Positions 8,824 to 16,746 of a stretch of DNA of 64,000 bases are shown piece by piece. This stretch comes from Nostoc commune NIES-4072 (GTDB lineage: Bacteria; Cyanobacteriota; Cyanobacteriia; Cyanobacteriales; Nostocaceae). How positions within the stretch are numbered: the first letter of the stretch is position 1; each line of letters begins with the position of its first letter. Where the stretch lies: contig NZ_BDUD01000001.1 in NCBI RefSeq assembly GCF_003113895.1, positions 1,151,417 to 1,215,416 on the forward strand, written 5' to 3'. A model generated the notes under the pieces. It did not search any database. It saw nothing but the letters and a program-made list of their open reading frames with translations, and was not told the origin of the DNA. Made by a program: the position numbers and the translations under genes.

Positions 8824-9335
8824 GGTAAAAAAAACTGCTCCAAATCCTGTGTCATCTTGTAGAAGGTAGCATCCAGGAAATGATCATCACAAGTTTATAA
8901 GAGTAAATATATTTAAATACAATCTTTACACTGAAAATACTGAGTATGCAGGCTAAATTTATCCTGTCTTGTTGTCATGCTAGAAAGTCTGCTTTATCTG
9001 CCCAGTCTAAAGAAGAGGATCAACTGGATACACCTGAAGCGTTCCCCCTTGGGGTTGCCGTTCGCGGTAGCGTCTCTGAAAGAGAAGGCATCGCTATTCA
9101 ACTACGTGGTCATAAAATCTTGATCGAGCGATCGCCAATACTAAAACCGACCTATATGTTTTGCGATACGCCTTTTCCCATCATCTGAGTGAGCGCGATG
9201 TCTACGACGGGCTACGCTTACGCAAAAGGGAGCAATATTCAACAGCGATCGCCTATCAACCTGTATAGAGCGCACTTATAGCCAATTTAGGTAAATCAAA
9301 AATCATTTATAAATATCTTTTCATTACTTGTTGCT
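8824..9335. other. Repeat-rich intergenic region
   Basis: It contains two copies of short dispersed repeats: 9031-9095 (ccccttggggttgccgttcg followed by a gtagcgtctctgaaagagaag unit) and 9196-9232 (atgtctacgacgggctacgc unit). An 80-codon plus frame at 8946-9188 is largely made of this repeat and is not accepted as a gene. Several HIP1 octamers are present. Confidence 0.6.
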
Positions 9336-9575
9336 TCAGATTAGTAAAAGTCGATGTACGCACTCAAAAACAACAAAATTTTCATTTTGAGAGAAGTTGC
9401 AAGTCTGACGCTCATTAATAATTAATCCATGATCCTCAGGATAAATTAATTGTTTTTTATTAAAATCTACCTTGAGCATCCCCTCTGTATGCAAAAAGTG
9501 CTTTGATAATACATCTCCATTTTGCTCAAAACCTAGCGATAGTAAAAAAGATTTAAAATTGTCTTGAGTAATCAT
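9336..9575 (-). pseudogene. N-terminal remnant of a restriction/DNA-methylase-type protein
   Basis: 79 codons. The frame starts like the N-terminal domain of large adenine-methylase/endonuclease proteins (Eco57I or type I M-like): ITQDNFKSFLLSLGF, KVDFNKKQLIYPEDHGLIINERQTCNFS and ENFVVFECVHRLL. In full-length members this is followed at once by several hundred residues of methylase core. Here the frame stops two residues after VHRLL and the next DNA is unrelated intergenic sequence. I infer a truncated gene. A stand-alone small protein cannot be excluded. Confidence 0.55.
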
Positions 9576-9606
9576 TTATTGCTTGTTCACGCCGATCTAC
9601 CCATCA

Positions 9607-9710
9607 TATAGCAATCCTAAATCATTCGTGAAAAATTAGATCCCCGACTTCTTGAAGAAGTCGGGGATATGGACATCGCGCATTTTCACAACTCAAATAA
9701 GATTGCTATA
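9607..9710. mobile_element. MITE-like element, 104 bp
   Basis: The ends are perfect 10-bp inverted repeats, TATAGCAATC at 9607-9616 and GATTGCTATA at 9701-9710. In the centre lies a strong hairpin, ATCCCCGACTTCTTGAAGAAGTCGGGGAT (GATCCCCGACTTC / GAAGTCGGGGATA arms). This non-coding palindromic unit is of a class common in Nostocales. No target duplication is obvious because its right end abuts the next element. Confidence 0.6.
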
Positions 9711-9858
9711 GGATTACTATTTGATTTTTGAACGAAATTAGGTATTGTAGAGTGTGTTAGAACGGAGTTCGTAACGCACTATGAACAAGGGTTTGATGCG
9801 TTACGCTGTCGCTAACACATCCTACGTATCTTTTCAGAAATCAAATCGGATTCCTATA
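9707..9858 (-). mobile_element. 152-bp MITE, copy 1
   Basis: Ends are related inverted repeats (TATAGGAtTACTATTTGATTTTTGAA against TATAGGAATCCGATTTGATTTCTGAA, read inward). The interior is itself an imperfect palindrome around GTGCGTTACG and ATGCGTTACG. The whole unit is the reverse complement of the element at 24004-24155 with about 90 percent identity by eye and the same length, 152 bp. It shares its first TATA with the right end of the preceding MITE, as if inserted at that edge. Confidence 0.7.
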
Positions 9859-9993
9859 TATATGAAATGTACGAACATTTATTGTGAATGGCGCGATCGC
9901 CTTTTCCCGTTATCTGAGCGCGATCGCATAGGTTGAAATGATACCCGCCTTTGATTTGATGAAAATTGAACTAGCGATCGCAAAGCCAAATAA

Positions 9994-10392
9994 TTACCAA
10001 ATAATTGTTACCAAATTTGCAGCAAAAATATTTTGATCGCAAGTTAATAAAGCTACTTGATTTCCTTGACTCTCTACAACTAAAGCTGTTGATACAATTT
10101 GGCGATCGTGCATTTCATTGATAGAGGTTAGTTCTGCACTTTTTTCAATGACATCAAAATCCAGTGGATGTATAAAAACTCGTCTATCATTCTTTACAAC
10201 CTTTAACAAGGCATCAACAGAAGGAATCGAAGTTTTACCACGACTAACGATCCATACCGACTCCGCCAAAGCGATCGCAGGCAAAATTAATTCACTGGTT
10301 GCATCAGAAAGAATAGCTTTTACAATAGGGCTTAAACGAGAATTACCTTCTAAAAACCAGATTAGAGCATGGGTATCAAGTATATATTTCAT
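9994..10392 (-). CDS. PIN-domain ribonuclease toxin (VapC-like)
   Basis: 132 aa. Acidic PIN residues are in place: D6 (YILDTHALIW), E44 (LAESVWI), D96 (EMHDRQIVSTA) and D119 (LTCDQNI). They coordinate Mg/Mn for RNA cleavage in VapC toxins. It is preceded on the same strand, 16 bases away, by a 75-aa gene in the antitoxin position, so the pair looks like a type II toxin-antitoxin module. The HxLIWF start is typical of the cyanobacterial PIN subgroup. Intact; activity inferred. Confidence 0.82.
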   Translation of the reverse strand: MKYILDTHALIWFLEGNSRLSPIVKAILSDATSELILPAIALAESVWIVSRGKTSIPSVDALLKVVKNDRRVFIHPLDFDVIEKSAELTSINEMHDRQIVSTALVVESQGNQVALLTCDQNIFAANLVTIIW

Positions 10393-10408
10393 GTTGATAG
10401 ATTCATGT

Positions 10409-10636
10409 CTAACTCAGAGCCTCGTCAGCATCGCCATGAAACTCAGCATCTTTGAAATCAGACTCAGTGGATTGCTGAGAACCTGAAAACATACCAAAAG
10501 ACATAAGCTGACTATCTAAACTGACTGATTTAGAACTTAAAAAAGTTACAAAAACTTGGCTTTCGGTAATATTTTGTGGGACTTCAGCTAATTCGATTTT
10601 GCCGTTCCTGTATATTCCTTGAATTGTTTGTAACAT
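10409..10636 (-). CDS. Probable antitoxin of the PIN toxin
   Basis: 75 aa. It starts MLQTIQGIYRNGKIEL, a pattern seen in short antitoxin-like proteins (AF2212/DUF2281-like) that precede PIN toxins, in which a small beta-rich N-terminal domain is followed by a disordered acidic tail (SDFKDAEFHGDADEALS). It is the first gene of the pair with 16 bases to the toxin. It has no recognisable helix-turn-helix, so its DNA-binding mode is unclear. The assignment rests on position and N-terminal pattern. Confidence 0.65.
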   Translation of the reverse strand: MLQTIQGIYRNGKIELAEVPQNITESQVFVTFLSSKSVSLDSQLMSFGMFSGSQQSTESDFKDAEFHGDADEALS

Positions 10637-11621
10637 AATGGGTTGCGTTGAGTAACTTGAGCGATCGCTAATTAAATCACGGCACTAGAATATTTTAACT
10701 AAAATTTGACAGACTCAAAACCTTCAGCGCGATAGCTATGCACAAAAAACCTATGCTGTATAGCATTCGCTATCATCTCAATTACAAGATTGCCATGTCT
10801 ACGACGGGCTACGCCTACGCAGCATAAAGCATATAAAAAATCACAAAGTTGAAGAATACCTATATCAACGTGTGAATAATTTTAATCAGCGTCAATTTAA
10901 TTTCACTTTTCATAAAAGCAACGCAAGTACTTCAACACGATATTTGAGTACTTCAACACGATATTCAGCTATTCGGAAAAAATGTTGATGAGTGTGGCGA
11001 CGCGCTATGGTAAGAACAGTTTGCAGTATATGCAGGCAGGGGGTAAACCACGCAAGAGTAGTAAGCGATCCGTGGGGAATACTGCATTGAAGACTGCGCC
11101 AACAACGACGATCGCAGCAGTGATGACACCGAATACAGATAAAGCGACGACAAATGGCAATGGCACAAAGGCATTGCTAAAGTAATGGAAATTAGTTGAT
11201 CGGTGCGATCGCCCGGCTCTTTTCTAGCCGGGCGATCGCTACAAACAATGCCATCTCTGCCATTACAAATAAAATGAGGGCGATACCTACGGTGAGCTAC
11301 GCTAACGCATTCATAATTTGTAGTTTAGATCGCTCATTGAAAGTTTTTCTCTACCAAATTTCTACAGCAACGTAGATGTTTTTCTGGAACTCACGTATTA
11401 CCTTGCTATGCTCAATAATTATCTTTACCAGTTGTTGTTTCGATAACTGGTTCAAGCTTTCTCGGTCTAAAACAGTACGGCAGGTGTTGGTTCATATTTG
11501 TGATACTCCCCCTCAACTATCCCCTTTGTCAATATTCTGTTACCTTAATCCTTACTTAAAAACTGCTCTTGCTAAAAGTAGACAAGAGCAGTTTTTAATA
11601 GCAAAGCCCAAAATTAAGAAT
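10637..11621. other. Gene-poor region with dispersed repeats and a decayed frame
   Basis: Contents seen: short dispersed repeats at 10793-10826 (tctacgacgggctacgcc) and 11280-11313; a perfect 19-20-bp tandem duplication (agtacttcaacacgatatt) at about 10925-10966; a minus-strand open stretch ending at TAG 11005 that encodes a hydrophobic segment (FVVALSVFGVITAAIVVVGA), likely a membrane-protein remnant; a GCCCGGC inverted repeat at 11210-11237; and the terminator hairpin listed separately. No intact gene is accepted. Confidence 0.5.
11556..11597 (-). terminator. Rho-independent terminator hairpin
   Basis: Arms TAAAAACTGCTCTTG (from 11557) and CAAGAGCAGTTTTTA (to 11597) are perfectly complementary, with an 11-base loop. 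Read on the minus strand the stem ends in a T-run, 25 bases beyond the stop of the gene at 11622-11945. The A/T flanks make it potentially bidirectional. Confidence 0.75.
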
Positions 11622-11945
11622 TTAGGCATCTTCAAGTTCAAATTGAGCCACCGTAACGGCGTTAAAAGCGAAAGCCAAAACTAATGGCATCGGCGACTGC
11701 AACCAAAAGGTACAGAGAACAGCTAAAATTGTGCCAATTACTGCGGACATCGACCACAATCGTTCTTCAAAAGTCAATCCCTTCTCGGCTTTAATCACCC
11801 TGAGAACATGAACTGGAATTGGTTCCGGCATTACCCCACCCGGAGGGAAAGCCCAGAAGTTGTTACGTCGCTCTACAAATAAATCTGTCCAGCCATTTTC
11901 TTGGCACCATGCTTCAATCCATTGAAGTGAGTAATGATTCATCAT
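11622..11945 (-). CDS. Conserved cyanobacterial membrane protein, unknown
   Basis: 107 aa. The N-terminal half is soluble and rich in Trp and Pro (LQWIEAWCQENGWTDLFVERRNNFWAFPPGGVMPEPIP). A basic/amphipathic linker is followed by two hydrophobic segments at about 65-83 (MSAVIGTILAVLCTFWL) and 85-102 (PMPLVLAFAFNAVTVAQF). This layout recurs in small hypothetical proteins of many cyanobacteria; I know of no function. The start ATG-ATG at 11945 is plausible. A clean terminator follows. Confidence 0.7.
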   Translation of the reverse strand: MMNHYSLQWIEAWCQENGWTDLFVERRNNFWAFPPGGVMPEPIPVHVLRVIKAEKGLTFEERLWSMSAVIGTILAVLCTFWLQSPMPLVLAFAFNAVTVAQFELEDA

Positions 11946-12470
11946 CGGGTTTCGGAGTTCGGTTTGTCTAAGTTGTGTACTTGGTGAATGTAAACTCTTG
12001 GAGATTCCTGAAAAACTAACTAATCGCTATAAAATTAACGCTAATTATCCAACTTTTAAGCTTTGTCAAGCAGTTGAAACGCATATAATTACGCTCAAAC
12101 CTTGCTTTCATTAATTAAAAGACTAACAGTTGATGGGGGCTGTTGAATTTAAAAGACAATAAACTTTACTTTAAACATTGAAAATCACGAATTGTAAATT
12201 AACCCATGAGTATTACTGCTTAAGAAAACTCTTTATATCCTGACATTCAAATCTAAAAATGAATAATTGTAAATAAGTCAACGAGCGTAGGTTCAGTTAA
12301 AGGGGAAATAAAATTGCGGCTAAGGTCATAAAGATAAATTTTTAATTAATTTTCTTTCTCAAGAAAGATGATTTAAATTTATATACCTCTCTGAGGGTAA
12401 ATAGAATCAAACTGAAGCTAGGAGTAAAATATCTAAAGAAATAAAAACTTACTTAATTCAAATCAAATAT
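11946..12470. other. AT-rich intergenic region between divergent genes
   Basis: About 525 bases of low-GC DNA with no reading frame of interest. It must contain promoters for the minus-strand gene at 11945 and the DUF5670 micro-protein at 12471. I see no repeat or RNA. Confidence 0.45.
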
Positions 12471-12623
12471 ATGTTGAGTATACTTTGGGGTATTGTTGTT
12501 GTACTGGTTGCTTTTTGGGCATTAGGACTGGCACTTCATATTGCCGGAAATTTAATTCATGCGGTGTTGCTTATAGCGATCGCTCTTGCTATCTATAATT
12601 TTTTCAAAGCGCGTGATGTGTAA
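12471..12623 (+). CDS. DUF5670 / lmo0937-family micro-protein
   Basis: 50 aa, ATG 12471 to TAA 12621-12623. It has two membrane helices, SILWGIVVVLVAFWALGLAL and AGNLIHAVLLIAIALAIYN, joined by His-Ile-Ala-Gly, and a basic end (FFKARDV). The Leu-Trp start, the LGxxLH.AGxLIHxLLxIAxxxxxxN pattern and the length match the lmo0937 (DUF5670) family, widespread small stress-associated membrane proteins without known mechanism. It stands alone. Confidence 0.85.
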   Translation: MLSILWGIVVVLVAFWALGLALHIAGNLIHAVLLIAIALAIYNFFKARDV

Positions 12624-12893
12624 ATATAGTAGTTCCCGATCTAGTAAGGTAGGTTTTAAAAGTTATTAACCTTGGAAAAAAAGATTTGAGTGTACCTAAG
12701 CTGCTAAGGAAACGCTATATTGCCGTCTAGCTAGTAAGGGTGAGAAGCAATGTCTACCACAGGCTACGCATCTACCCTTTTTGCGTTACAAAATATTAAG
12801 CTAGGGAAATACATGTTCACCAAGTCCAGTAGCGAGGCTGGAAGTCTCAATTAAGATGATCCAATCTTGCTAATATTCAAATGCGGTAATTAA

Positions 12894-13418
12894 ATGCAGC
12901 GATTAGACACCAAATTAACTCTCGATATGTTGTGGCGGCAAGGATTGGCGTTCCTTCTAGGAATTATTATATGGTGCGTGGCTGATCCCGCACAGGCAGT
13001 AGACTGGACTCATCCGCTTTCATTTAGCAATGCAGAGTTGTCAAGGCGTGATTTTTCTGGTGAAAGCTTGCAAGCTGCGGAGTTTTCTAACGCCAATATG
13101 GAACTGGCTAACTTTTCTAACGCTGACTTGCGAGGAGCAGTCATGAGTGCTTCGGTGATGACAAATGCAAATCTCCACGGAGCAGATTTAACGAATGCAA
13201 TGGTTGATCAGGTAAACTTGACTAAGGCAGATTTGAGCGATGCAGTTTTCAAAGAAGCTCTTTTGCTCCGCGCCATATTTAATGATGTGAATATAGACGG
13301 TGCAGATTTTACAGATGCAATTTTGGATAGAGCGCAAATCAAAGAACTGTGCGGTAAAGCCAGTGGTGTGAATTCGAAAACAGGCGTGCAAACTCGTGAT
13401 TCTCTAGGATGTCAATGA
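12894..13418 (+). CDS. Exported pentapeptide-repeat protein (lumenal type)
   Basis: 174 aa. A signal peptide (residues about 12-36, hydrophobic core FLLGIIIWCVADP, cleavage after AQA) is followed by about 16 pentapeptides of the A(D/N)Lxx type (SNANMELANFSNADLRGA...) forming a right-handed quadrilateral beta-helix. The tail holds a Cys pair (ELCGKA... SLGCQ) that could form a disulfide. This matches the small thylakoid-lumen pentapeptide proteins (TL15-like). The stop overlaps the purK start in ATGA, so the two genes are translationally coupled, which is odd given their unrelated roles. Confidence 0.85.
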   Translation: MQRLDTKLTLDMLWRQGLAFLLGIIIWCVADPAQAVDWTHPLSFSNAELSRRDFSGESLQAAEFSNANMELANFSNADLRGAVMSASVMTNANLHGADLTNAMVDQVNLTKADLSDAVFKEALLLRAIFNDVNIDGADFTDAILDRAQIKELCGKASGVNSKTGVQTRDSLGCQ

Positions 13419-14572
13419 AACGTGTTGGTGTAATTGGTGGCGGACAACTTGCCTGGATGATGGCGGATGCAGCACAAAAGCTAGGAGTAGAATTAGTAGT
13501 ACAAACTCCTAGTGAAGATGACCCGGCCGTGTCAATTGCTAAAGAAACTGTTTTTGCCCCAGTTGATGATGCAACTGCTACGGAAATATTAGCTCAAAAA
13601 TGCGATGTTATCACCTTTGAAAACGAATTTGTTAACTTAGATGCTTTATCTGTTTTAGTACAACAAGGCATTTCTTTTCGTCCCAGGTTAGAAGCTTTAG
13701 CTCCTCTTTTAGATAAATATCATCAACGTTGCTATTTACGCGACTTGGGCTTACCTGTTCCCCAATTTTTAGCCCTTGACAAGGTAGAAAATCTTAAATC
13801 ACAAATAGAATATCTAGGTTTTCCAGTAGTTTTGAAATCCCGCCGTCACGGTTATGATGGTCAAGGTACTTTCATAATTCAGGATTTTGCTACTTTAGAG
13901 CAAAAGCTAAGTTATGAAACTACAACAACTTTAAATCAATCACTTTTCTTGTTAGAAGAATTTATCCCATTTGAAAGAGAACTAGCAATAATTGCAGCTC
14001 GTTCTGTAGAGGGAGAAATTGTAACTTATCCAGTGGTAGAAACCCAACAAGAACAACAAGTGTGTCGGCGGGTAATTGCACCAGCCAAGATTACGCCTAA
14101 TCAAGTAGCAGAAATCCAAGCGATCGCACATACTCTATTAAATAGCCTAGAAGTAGTGGGCATTTTTGGAATTGAGCTATTTCTAAGTACTAATGGCAAA
14201 ATCTTGGTAAATGAAATTGCACCCCGCACCCACAATTCTGGGCATTTTTCTATTGACGCCTGTGAAACTTCGCAGTTTGAGCAGCACCTGAGAGCTGTTT
14301 GTGGTTTACCTTTAGGAAATCCAGCTTTGCAGTGCGCTGGCGCTGTAATGGTGAACCTACTGGGGTATGAAAATTCTCATAGCGACTACCAAAGCCAGCG
14401 TCAACAAATAGCAGAAATTCCCCAAGCGCACGTTCACTGGTATGGGAAGACAGAATCACGTCCTGGGCGGAAGTTGGGGCATGTTACCGTTTTGCTAGAT
14501 AATCAGAATCGAGAGCAAGCGATCGCCAACGACATCGCCCACAGCATAGAATCTATCTGGTATCCCAGGTAA
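13415..14572 (+). CDS. purK: N5-carboxyaminoimidazole ribonucleotide synthase PurK
   Basis: About 385 aa. PurK carboxylates AIR with ATP and bicarbonate in purine synthesis. Visible motifs: N-terminal VGVIGGGQLAWMMADAAQKLG, ATP-grasp elements YLRDLGLPVPQF, GFPVVLKSRRHGYDGQGT, LLEEFIPFERELA and the metal-binding NEIAPRTHNSGHFS-DAC block. Two starts are possible (ATG 13409 or 13415); the second overlaps the previous stop as ATGA. A short region downstream holds the 6S RNA candidate, an arrangement known from other cyanobacteria. Confidence 0.95.
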   Translation: MKRVGVIGGGQLAWMMADAAQKLGVELVVQTPSEDDPAVSIAKETVFAPVDDATATEILAQKCDVITFENEFVNLDALSVLVQQGISFRPRLEALAPLLDKYHQRCYLRDLGLPVPQFLALDKVENLKSQIEYLGFPVVLKSRRHGYDGQGTFIIQDFATLEQKLSYETTTTLNQSLFLLEEFIPFERELAIIAARSVEGEIVTYPVVETQQEQQVCRRVIAPAKITPNQVAEIQAIAHTLLNSLEVVGIFGIELFLSTNGKILVNEIAPRTHNSGHFSIDACETSQFEQHLRAVCGLPLGNPALQCAGAVMVNLLGYENSHSDYQSQRQQIAEIPQAHVHWYGKTESRPGRKLGHVTVLLDNQNREQAIANDIAHSIESIWYPR

Positions 14573-14632
14573 ATTTTTCAGAAACTTTCGATGTTGAACA
14601 CACAACATCTTTTTGAAAGCTATAATGGGTGA

Positions 14633-14815
14633 AGTTGCACTACGACGTTGGTGACTGCCATCAAGTTTTTTGATCTATGCCTTTAATGACAAGGGAGTCA
14701 ACTGTTCTCGTGGCAGTAGACCGGGCATGTACCCGGAAACTTTAAACGAGGAATTTAGGTTCCCACCTGGATAAACCCAGGTCATAAACTTAGGTAAAAC
14801 GGCGTCGCGGTGAAC
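14633..14815 (+). ncRNA. ssaA: Candidate 6S (6Sa) RNA downstream of purK
   Basis: A consensus -10 box TATAAT lies at 14621-14626. Just after it, GTT-CAC-T-CGACG (14634-14647, with one bulged G) pairs with CGTCG-GTG-AAC at 14803-14815, giving a closing stem for a transcript of about 182 nt. Inside are stable hairpins (CCGGG/CCCGG at about 14722 and ACCTGG/CCAGGT at about 14765). Size, promoter-proximal closing stem and position directly behind purK fit cyanobacterial 6S RNA, which binds RNA polymerase. I cannot verify the conserved central bubble by eye, so this is a synteny- and structure-based call. Confidence 0.65.
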
Positions 14816-14914
14816 TTAAAATTATTAGCTCCTAAAGTCAGTTAGAACTTAGCTATTACGCCGTAAGCCTCCCACTGTACTGGGTACTCCGAGTCAGTGG
14901 CGAGATATAAGGCG

Positions 14915-14987
14915 GTTAAAAATAACGCGACCTCCGACCAATTCAATCCGCAGGATTGACAGGAAGGGGGTCAGCGTTATTTTTAAC
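14915..14987. other. Long perfect hairpin over the end of the RHH gene
   Basis: GTTAAAAATAACGC (14915-14928) and GCGTTATTTTTAAC (14974-14987) are perfect 14-bp inverted arms enclosing a smaller AATCC/GGATT hairpin. The right arm lies inside the coding region of the small ribbon-helix-helix gene. It could act as a terminator or mark an end of the TnpB element. Confidence 0.6.
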
Positions 14988-15122
14988 ACTCTCTGGATTT
15001 GGCAGTCTATCAACCCAGTCTTCTACTATTTGCGTGACTGTTTTATCTTTCATTACAGCATAAGAGCGAAGTTTGTTTAATCTGCGCTGAGACATTCTGA
15101 CATTTAATCTAGTAGTTTTCAT
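14943..15122 (-). CDS. 59-aa ribbon-helix-helix protein divergent from tnpB
   Basis: ATG at 15122 reading left to TGA (complement of 14943-14945). The protein starts MKTTRLNVRMSQRRLNKLRS, continues YAVMKDKTVTQIVEDWVDRL and ends in a Pro/Asn tail. A beta strand (TRLNVRM) then two helices with the T-x-I-V-E-D-W pattern is the ribbon-helix-helix fold of CopG/Arc-type repressors and antitoxins. Its start lies 62 bases from the tnpB ATG (15185) on the opposite strand, so it could bind the shared promoter and control tnpB; that is inference. Confidence 0.7.
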   Translation of the reverse strand: MKTTRLNVRMSQRRLNKLRSYAVMKDKTVTQIVEDWVDRLPNPESVKNNADPLPVNPAD

Positions 15123-15184
15123 ATTTGTCTACCCGTTGTTGTCACTAATATGTGATCATAGTCGTAATCGTTGAGAGTGTACAA

Positions 15185-16432
15185 ATGAGGACAGCGTACC
15201 AATACAAGCTACGACCAACAAAACAACAAGCCATTGAAATAGATAGATGGTTGTCTATGCTATGCGCTCAATATAATTACTTGTTGGTTGATAGATTTGA
15301 TTGGTACGAGCGCAATCGCTCACCGATTAACGCTTGCCCTCTTGTCTGCCATATACCAGAGTTGCGGGATAACCCAGACTATTACTCACAAAAGAAAACG
15401 CTACCGCAGCTTAAAAAAACTCATCCTTGGTACGGTGAGATTTACTCGCAGGTGCTACAGGATATAGTTAAACGAGTTAAGGTGACGTTTGACCGTTTTT
15501 TCGCATGTGATAGCAATGGTAAACGAAGTGGACGACCTCGGTTTAAGTCACGCGACCGATACAGGACTTTTACTTATCCGCAAATGAAGGATGGGTGTCT
15601 GCAAGGCAATCTAATTACTTTGCCGATGTTCGGCATAGTTAAAGTCCTAAAGCATCGTCCTATTCCAGACGGATTTAAAATCAAGACTGCATCTGTTACC
15701 AAAAAAGCTGATGGTTATTATTTAACTTTAAGCCTTGAAGATACGACAGTCCCAAGCATTAAGCCTGATTTCAATGCAGACTCGATTACAGGCATTGACC
15801 TGGGCTTAAAAGAGTTTTTGACAACTTCCGATGGTGAGGTTGTTTCAATTCCTCAGCATTACCGTAAGGCGACTAAGCGATTGCGGGTCATTCAAAAACG
15901 TATCTCACGCCGTAAAAAAGGAAGTAATCGACGCAAAAAAGCTATCAAGCAAGTCGCCAAGCAACACAAAAAAGTAGCTGATAAGCGCAAAGATTTTCAC
16001 TTTAAGACAGCGAACAACCTACTGAAAAAATATGATGTCGTAGTTCATGAAGATTTAAACATCAAAGGACTTTCTCGTTCGATACTAGCAAAATCTGTGC
16101 ATGATGCTGGATGGTCAAGCTTCCTGTCAATTTTAACAACCAAAGCCGAAAATGCTGGGTTATCGGTAATTGCAGTGAATCCATCGGGTACGTCACAAGA
16201 CTGTTCTAGTTGTGGGGTGAAAGTTCCCAAAAAGTTGCATGAAAGATGGCATGACTGCCCTAATTGTGAATGTAGTCTTGACCGTGATCATAACGCAGCG
16301 CGAAACATAAAAAATAGAGCGGTAGGGCATTCCGTTCTTAAAGCCAAGAGTCTCCTAAGCAGTAGCCGGATTGTCTTGGAAGCCTACACTGTATGCGTTG
16401 GCGAAGCCTCTCGTAGAGAAGCATCAGTGTAG
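15185..16432 (+). CDS. tnpB: TnpB RNA-guided nuclease (IS605 OrfB family)
   Basis: 415 aa from ATG 15185 (an in-frame ATG at 15152 would add 11 residues not typical of the family). N-terminal helix-turn-helix block [13 protein letters not shown], RuvC-I aspartate in [11 protein letters not shown], RuvC-II glutamate in [11 protein letters not shown], zinc ribbon CSSCG...CPNC, and RuvC-III aspartate in [11 protein letters not shown] are all present, so it looks catalytically intact. The last 12 residues ([13 protein letters not shown]) are encoded by a dispersed repeat inserted into the 3' hairpin. TnpB cuts DNA next to a short TAM with a guide RNA made from the element end. Confidence 0.9.
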   Translation: MRTAYQYKLRPTKQQAIEIDRWLSMLCAQYNYLLVDRFDWYERNRSPINACPLVCHIPELRDNPDYYSQKKTLPQLKKTHPWYGEIYSQVLQDIVKRVKVTFDRFFACDSNGKRSGRPRFKSRDRYRTFTYPQMKDGCLQGNLITLPMFGIVKVLKHRPIPDGFKIKTASVTKKADGYYLTLSLEDTTVPSIKPDFNADSITGIDLGLKEFLTTSDGEVVSIPQHYRKATKRLRVIQKRISRRKKGSNRRKKAIKQVAKQHKKVADKRKDFHFKTANNLLKKYDVVVHEDLNIKGLSRSILAKSVHDAGWSSFLSILTTKAENAGLSVIAVNPSGTSQDCSSCGVKVPKKLHERWHDCPNCECSLDRDHNAARNIKNRAVGHSVLKAKSLLSSSRIVLEAYTVCVGEASRREASV

Positions 16433-16746
16433 GAGTATGTCACGAGCTTTAATTATTTGGCATTGCAGAACAGGGGGAGCAATTTGGAAGTTGCTAAATC
16501 ATCTCGCAAATATGCAACGCCAATTATTTAAATAAGTATTACTTATAGCAAAAATAAGAAAATCTAAACTAAAAACCTGAAACAACGCAATTCAGCATTT
16601 TGGCTATATTAATCAAAAAAAATTAATTTATAAATTACTAATATCTGGAGATAAAAACAAAATCTGTATAACTTGATTCTAAATTAGGTATCGTTCAGAG
16701 TTAAGATGACAAAATTATCTGAAATTGTGGTTAAAGCTACAGAAAA
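16433..16746. other. Intergenic region after tnpB
   Basis: The first part is the right end of the TnpB element (GGAGTATGTCAC after the hairpin) and possible guide sequence; the rest is AT-rich with the promoter of the peptidase operon. An ATG at 16706 is out of frame with the peptidase and leads to no product. Confidence 0.45.

Larger units (their letters stand above)
14820..16441 (+). mobile_element. IS200/IS605-group (IS1341-type) element carrying tnpB
   Basis: The unit contains tnpB, a divergent small ribbon-helix-helix gene and structured ends: CCACTG/CAGTGG hairpin near 14870-14900 and CCTACACTG/CAGTGTAGG flanking the tnpB stop near 16383-16433, followed by GAGTATGTCAC. There is no tnpA. 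Exact borders cannot be set without a second copy; the limits given are approximate. The guide (omega) RNA of such elements normally overlaps the tnpB 3' end. Confidence 0.5.

Noticed and set aside
8946..9188. 80-codon plus-strand frame
   Set aside because: Most of it is the dispersed repeat translated (FPLGVAVRGSVSEREG), followed by HIP1 sequence; no family-like pattern or partner.
10982..11185. Frames on both strands, 67-69 codons
   Set aside because: Composition is unlike proteins in these frames. A third, minus-strand frame looks like a membrane-protein remnant, noted in the gap entry, but is too short to name.
11376..11684. 102-codon plus frame
   Set aside because: Runs through the terminator hairpin and antisense to the conserved gene at 11622-11945.
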